Assembly: GCF_036323495.1 (NCBI RefSeq)
Contig: NZ_AP028947.1
Span: 3,100,001-3,164,000 of the forward strand
DNA: 64,000 nt
Source: Limnobacter thiooxidans
Lineage (GTDB): Bacteria; Pseudomonadota; Gammaproteobacteria; Burkholderiales; Burkholderiaceae_B
Direction of reading: 5' to 3'
Shown here: positions 61,334 through 64,000 of the stretch, piece after piece
Position numbering within the stretch: the stretch's first letter is position 1
How the letters are laid out: the number at the start of each line of letters is the position of its first letter
Translations under genes and position numbers: made by a program
The notes under the pieces: model-generated
Databases searched by the model: none
Seen by the model: only the letters and a program-made list of their open reading frames with translations
Told to the model about the DNA's origin: nothing

Positions 61334-62605
61334 TTAGAAAAACAAAGCCAATACACCTGTGTAGCCATACAAGGCACCCCTAAAAATTTCTCCATTGGCT
61401 GAAAAGCCAATGAGGGGAATGTCACCCAATTGCTCGCGAACAATTTGCTGTTCCACGCCCTGTAACCCGAAAAGCGAAGCACCACGGCCATTGCAGGCAA
61501 TGTACACCGCACCACGTGGTTTGCGTCGAGAATGTATTCCAGAAAACCCGGCAGCCTGCAGTTCATTCAGCCTGGGCGCGGGCGCGTCCAGATCCTCGCG
61601 CAATTCTGCGCACATGCGGGTGAGATCAACCCGGGCCGAGTTTTCATCCCTTGTACAGAAAGAGAGCCTGTCGCCGAGCTTGAAGTCTTCGGCCACCGCC
61701 AGGGATTTCTTGTTGGGATCCATACCAACGACGGGGCGAACCTTGAGTTGATGGGCTTCAGAACGACCTGCGGCGTACCCTTTAAGGATTGCGGATTCTG
61801 CCAAAGCCCGGTCAGTCAGGCCAACAAACAATCCATGTGCAAACCGTTTGGCCAATACATCGGCGGCGTGATCTGCAGAATTCGATTCATCGGTATCGGG
61901 TTGTAGACCCAAGTCAGTTAGCAGTACGTCGAGTGCGGGCAAACCATCCAACTCTTCAACAAAGTTGCCGCGCAAAGCCGTTATTTCATGTTCCACACCG
62001 ACCACCTGAACCCCCTGTGTCATGCGAACCTCAAGGGGCAAACCGCTGGCGAATACCACGCCGGACACTCCGCCGGACAATGGTTCAATGGCCACATGCG
62101 TGTGCGCACTACCTGCACTGACCAGCCCACCAAAAACCTGGTTGCTGCTGACTTTCAGGGACAGGTCTTCAAGCAAGTCGTCAATATCTTCTGTCAGCGG
62201 ATCCACGTGGATAAGTGCTGAAGCCATGACATCACGACCCGAGGCATTGACCGTACCCGGCTTGGGAAGGGGCACTTTTCCTGAGAAAACCCTGGCAGAA
62301 TCAGCGGGAAACTCCATCAGCATGGCTGCGATGGCTGGCTCCTGATAATACTCAACACCGCTACTGCACACACCCGGGGCGATACCGCCAACCCAGTCCT
62401 TGTAACCGGTGCGCTGGCGCAAGCCCTGCAAGATCAGGGGCATGGAGGGTGCAAAAGCCTCGGTAACGTAGATCAGCCCCAGCTTTTGGGGCCGGGTAAT
62501 GTCCGCTGCGAACTGCTCAAGCTGCATTTGGCCTTCAAGCTGCACCAACACGAGTTCAAGTGCTTCTCTCCAGTTGGGATGTGTGGCATGGCCAAAACGA
62601 AACAT
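61334..62605 (-). CDS. FIST-domain protein
   Basis: 423 residues carrying an N-terminal FIST domain (about 30-210; LGLIYVTEAFAPSMPLILQG, GGIAPGVCSSG, NQVFGGLVSAG) and a FIST-C domain (about 230-410; PVVGMDPNKKSLAVAEDFKL, ACNGRGASLFG, LIGFSANGEI). FIST domains are proposed small-ligand (perhaps amino-acid) sensors, often attached to signalling proteins; here it stands alone, with no transmembrane or output domain. It begins one base after the phaM-like stop, so the two are almost certainly cotranscribed. Confidence 0.85.
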   Translation of the reverse strand: MFRFGHATHPNWREALELVLVQLEGQMQLEQFAADITRPQKLGLIYVTEAFAPSMPLILQGLRQRTGYKDWVGGIAPGVCSSGVEYYQEPAIAAMLMEFPADSARVFSGKVPLPKPGTVNASGRDVMASALIHVDPLTEDIDDLLEDLSLKVSSNQVFGGLVSAGSAHTHVAIEPLSGGVSGVVFASGLPLEVRMTQGVQVVGVEHEITALRGNFVEELDGLPALDVLLTDLGLQPDTDESNSADHAADVLAKRFAHGLFVGLTDRALAESAILKGYAAGRSEAHQLKVRPVVGMDPNKKSLAVAEDFKLGDRLSFCTRDENSARVDLTRMCAELREDLDAPAPRLNELQAAGFSGIHSRRKPRGAVYIACNGRGASLFGLQGVEQQIVREQLGDIPLIGFSANGEIFRGALYGYTGVLALFF

Positions 62606-63244
62606 CTAAGTCCTTGAACGGGTTGTGCGAGTCGTCTTGGCGGCGCTGGCGGATTTTTTGACGGCGGAGGTTGACCGCTTGGTTTTGGGTTTTGACGCAG
62701 TCTCGCCTGGCTCGGCATTGGCCACAGCAGCTGCAGCCACTTTGTTGAACTGCTCTTGCAACAGCCCCCACCAGGCCGTGGCATTGGTCACGATTGCATT
62801 CGATGTTTCCTGGGCGGCAGCAGCGGACTCACTGGAAGCGGATGATTCGGGTTCAGGGTCGGGTGTTTTGGTGGTCACTGGCTCAACCCGAGGTACTGGA
62901 GGCGGCGCTACTGCAGCCTGCATGGCCTTTCGAATAAACTCGTCATTCAGGGTTGGAGGGGTATCGCCGGCGCGTTCTGCGCCCAAACCGATGTTGGAAC
63001 TGAAAGACTTGATGGTGGCGATGGTGCCACGTTGAACCTCAAGCCCCTGAATGGTAGCGCGGAGCATGCTGAGATTCACATTCAGCCACTGCTCAACTGC
63101 CTTCAAATCGGAGATTCGCTTGTCGAGCTCGTCGAGGTCGGTGGTGGGATTCATGACACTGGGAATGGGCAGACTGCCCCAGATTTTCTTGAAAAAATCA
63201 AACCCATCCGTCACAGACAAATTCGGCATTCTTTTGTTCGACAT
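62606..63244 (-). CDS. phaM: PhaM-like polyhydroxyalkanoate granule protein
   Basis: 212 residues. N-terminal half (GFDFFKKIWGSLPIPSVMNP, TTDLDELDKRISDLKAVEQW, LNVNLSMLRATIQGLEVQRG) is the conserved PhaM family domain; in Ralstonia PhaM activates PHA synthase PhaC1 and tethers granules to the nucleoid. The middle is Pro/Glu/Ala-rich and variable, and the last 35 residues form a Lys/Arg/Ser/Thr tail (KPKTKRSTSAVKKSASAAKT) like histone H1, fit for DNA binding. No pha synthesis genes are in the window. Confidence 0.82.
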   Translation of the reverse strand: MSNKRMPNLSVTDGFDFFKKIWGSLPIPSVMNPTTDLDELDKRISDLKAVEQWLNVNLSMLRATIQGLEVQRGTIATIKSFSSNIGLGAERAGDTPPTLNDEFIRKAMQAAVAPPPVPRVEPVTTKTPDPEPESSASSESAAAAQETSNAIVTNATAWWGLLQEQFNKVAAAAVANAEPGETASKPKTKRSTSAVKKSASAAKTTRTTRSRT

Positions 63245-63261
63245 GTCTCCCCCTGGGATGT

Positions 63262-63284
63262 GGCGCCCTTGTGGGCGCCTTTTT
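63262..63284 (+). terminator. Hairpin between argB and phaM, terminator-like on the plus strand only
   Basis: GGCGCCC / GGGCGCC with loop TTGT, followed by TTTTT on the plus strand. The genes here are on the minus strand, where the stem is followed by ACATCC without a U-tract, so it would not terminate argB efficiently. No plus-strand gene precedes it. Confidence 0.45.
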
Positions 63285-63288
63285 GAAA

Positions 63289-64000
63289 TCAGTGGCTGCG
63301 AATCATGGTCCCAACGCCTTGGTCAGTGAGGATTTCAAGTAACAGGCAGTGCGGTATGCGACCGTCAACCACGTGGACTGAGTTTACTCCGCTTTTTGCT
63401 GCCTCAATGGCGGATGAAATTTTAGGCAGCATGCCGCCAGAAATTGTTCCATCGGCAAACAGCTCGTCAATGCGCTTGGCCGTAAGCCCAGTGAGCAATT
63501 GTCCATTTTTATCGAGTACGCCAGGGGTGTTGGTCATCATGATCAGCTTTTCAGCTTTCAGGACTTCAGCTATTTTGCCAGCAACCAGATCGGCATTGAT
63601 GTTGTAGGCATGCCCGTCATCGCCAAATCCGATTGGAGAAATGACAGGAATAAAGGCATCGTCTTGCAGCGCTTTGACAATGGCTGGTTCAATTGAGGCA
63701 ATTTCACCCACAAAACCGATGTCGTGAAACTTGCCTGGCTCGTGCTGGTCTGCCAGTTTCATTTTGCGGGCCTGGATCAAGGCACCGTCCTTGCCGGTCA
63801 AACCCACCGCTTTGCCGCCATGTTCATTGATCATCATCACGATGTCCTGTTGAACCTGACCACCGAGTACCCATTCCACCACTTCCATGGTTTCTTCGTC
63901 GGTAACACGCATGCCCTGAATGAAGGTGCCCTGCTTGCCCACACGGCGCAAGGCCTCGTCAATTTGAGGGCCGCCGCCATGGACGACGATCGGGTTAATA
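63289..64000 (-). CDS. argB: Acetylglutamate kinase (N-terminus beyond window)
   Basis: Phosphorylates N-acetylglutamate in arginine biosynthesis. The last 237 codons are present and the frame is open to the window edge ([15 protein letters not shown] at the edge). Conserved parts: [68 protein letters not shown] and the C-terminal [17 protein letters not shown], containing residues of the substrate and nucleotide sites. 44 bases upstream of phaM. Confidence 0.97.
   Translation of the reverse strand, partial: INPIVVHGGGPQIDEALRRVGKQGTFIQGMRVTDEETMEVVEWVLGGQVQQDIVMMINEHGGKAVGLTGKDGALIQARKMKLADQHEPGKFHDIGFVGEIASIEPAIVKALQDDAFIPVISPIGFGDDGHAYNINADLVAGKIAEVLKAEKLIMMTNTPGVLDKNGQLLTGLTAKRIDELFADGTISGGMLPKISSAIEAAKSGVNSVHVVDGRIPHCLLLEILTDQGVGTMIRSH

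Overview
This window is core chromosome of a betaproteobacterium, most likely order Burkholderiales. The evidence is the ponA-pilMNOPQ-aroKB arrangement, system II cytochrome c maturation (ResB/CcsB) next to a di-haem cytochrome c4, infA inside the spc operon, a PhaM-type polyhydroxyalkanoate granule protein, and a metal-site variant of HemB. A genus such as Limnobacter is possible, but this is an impression and cannot be proven from the window. There are no insertion sequences, prophage genes, rRNA operons or CRISPR arrays, and no stretch longer than 300 bases lacks a gene.

Layout. 1-6091 (minus): type IV pilus alignment complex pilMNOPQ running through overlapping stops and starts into aroK and aroB (aroB is cut by the window edge), divergent from the penicillin-binding protein gene mrcA (6277-8754). 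8773-10590: cyaY and lptM-lysA, whose divergent start codons overlap. 10667-14927 (minus): ccsB, resB and cytochrome c4. 15102-17814 (plus): engB, hemB, corA. 17821-21797 (minus): dsbD-cutA, then an ABC-2 exporter pair.

21933-54014 (minus) is one 32-kb translation and transcription supercluster. In transcription order it is tRNA-Tyr, -Gly, -Thr, tufB, tRNA-Trp, secE, nusG, rplKAJL, rpoBC, rpsLG, fusA, tufA, rpsJ, rplCDWB, rpsS, rplV, rpsC, rplP, rpmC, rpsQ, rplNXE, rpsNH, rplFR, rpsE, rpmD, rplO, secY, infA, rpmJ, rpsMKD, rpoA, rplQ. Promoter-like sequences can be seen ahead of tRNA-Tyr, rpsL and rplN, and RNA hairpins sit at several classical control points: before secE, the rplJ leader, rplL/rpoB, rpsL, rpsL/rpsG, tufA/rpsJ and rpsJ/rplC. 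The two tuf genes encode the same protein.

54065-58105 is the most accessory-looking part: an AmpG-like muropeptide permease overlapping tail to tail with an AraC-family regulator, which is divergent from an alpha/beta-hydrolase and short-chain dehydrogenase pair. 58092-64000 (minus) holds glmS and glmU (UDP-GlcNAc supply), a FIST-domain sensor-like protein, a PhaM-like granule/DNA-binding protein and the 3' part of argB.

I do not see a clearly undescribed system. The best leads are the FIST-PhaM pair, the degenerate PilM with a cysteine-free PilP, the overlapping divergent start codons of cyaY/lptM, the ampG/araC antisense overlap, and the chain of RNA structures in the ribosomal supercluster.
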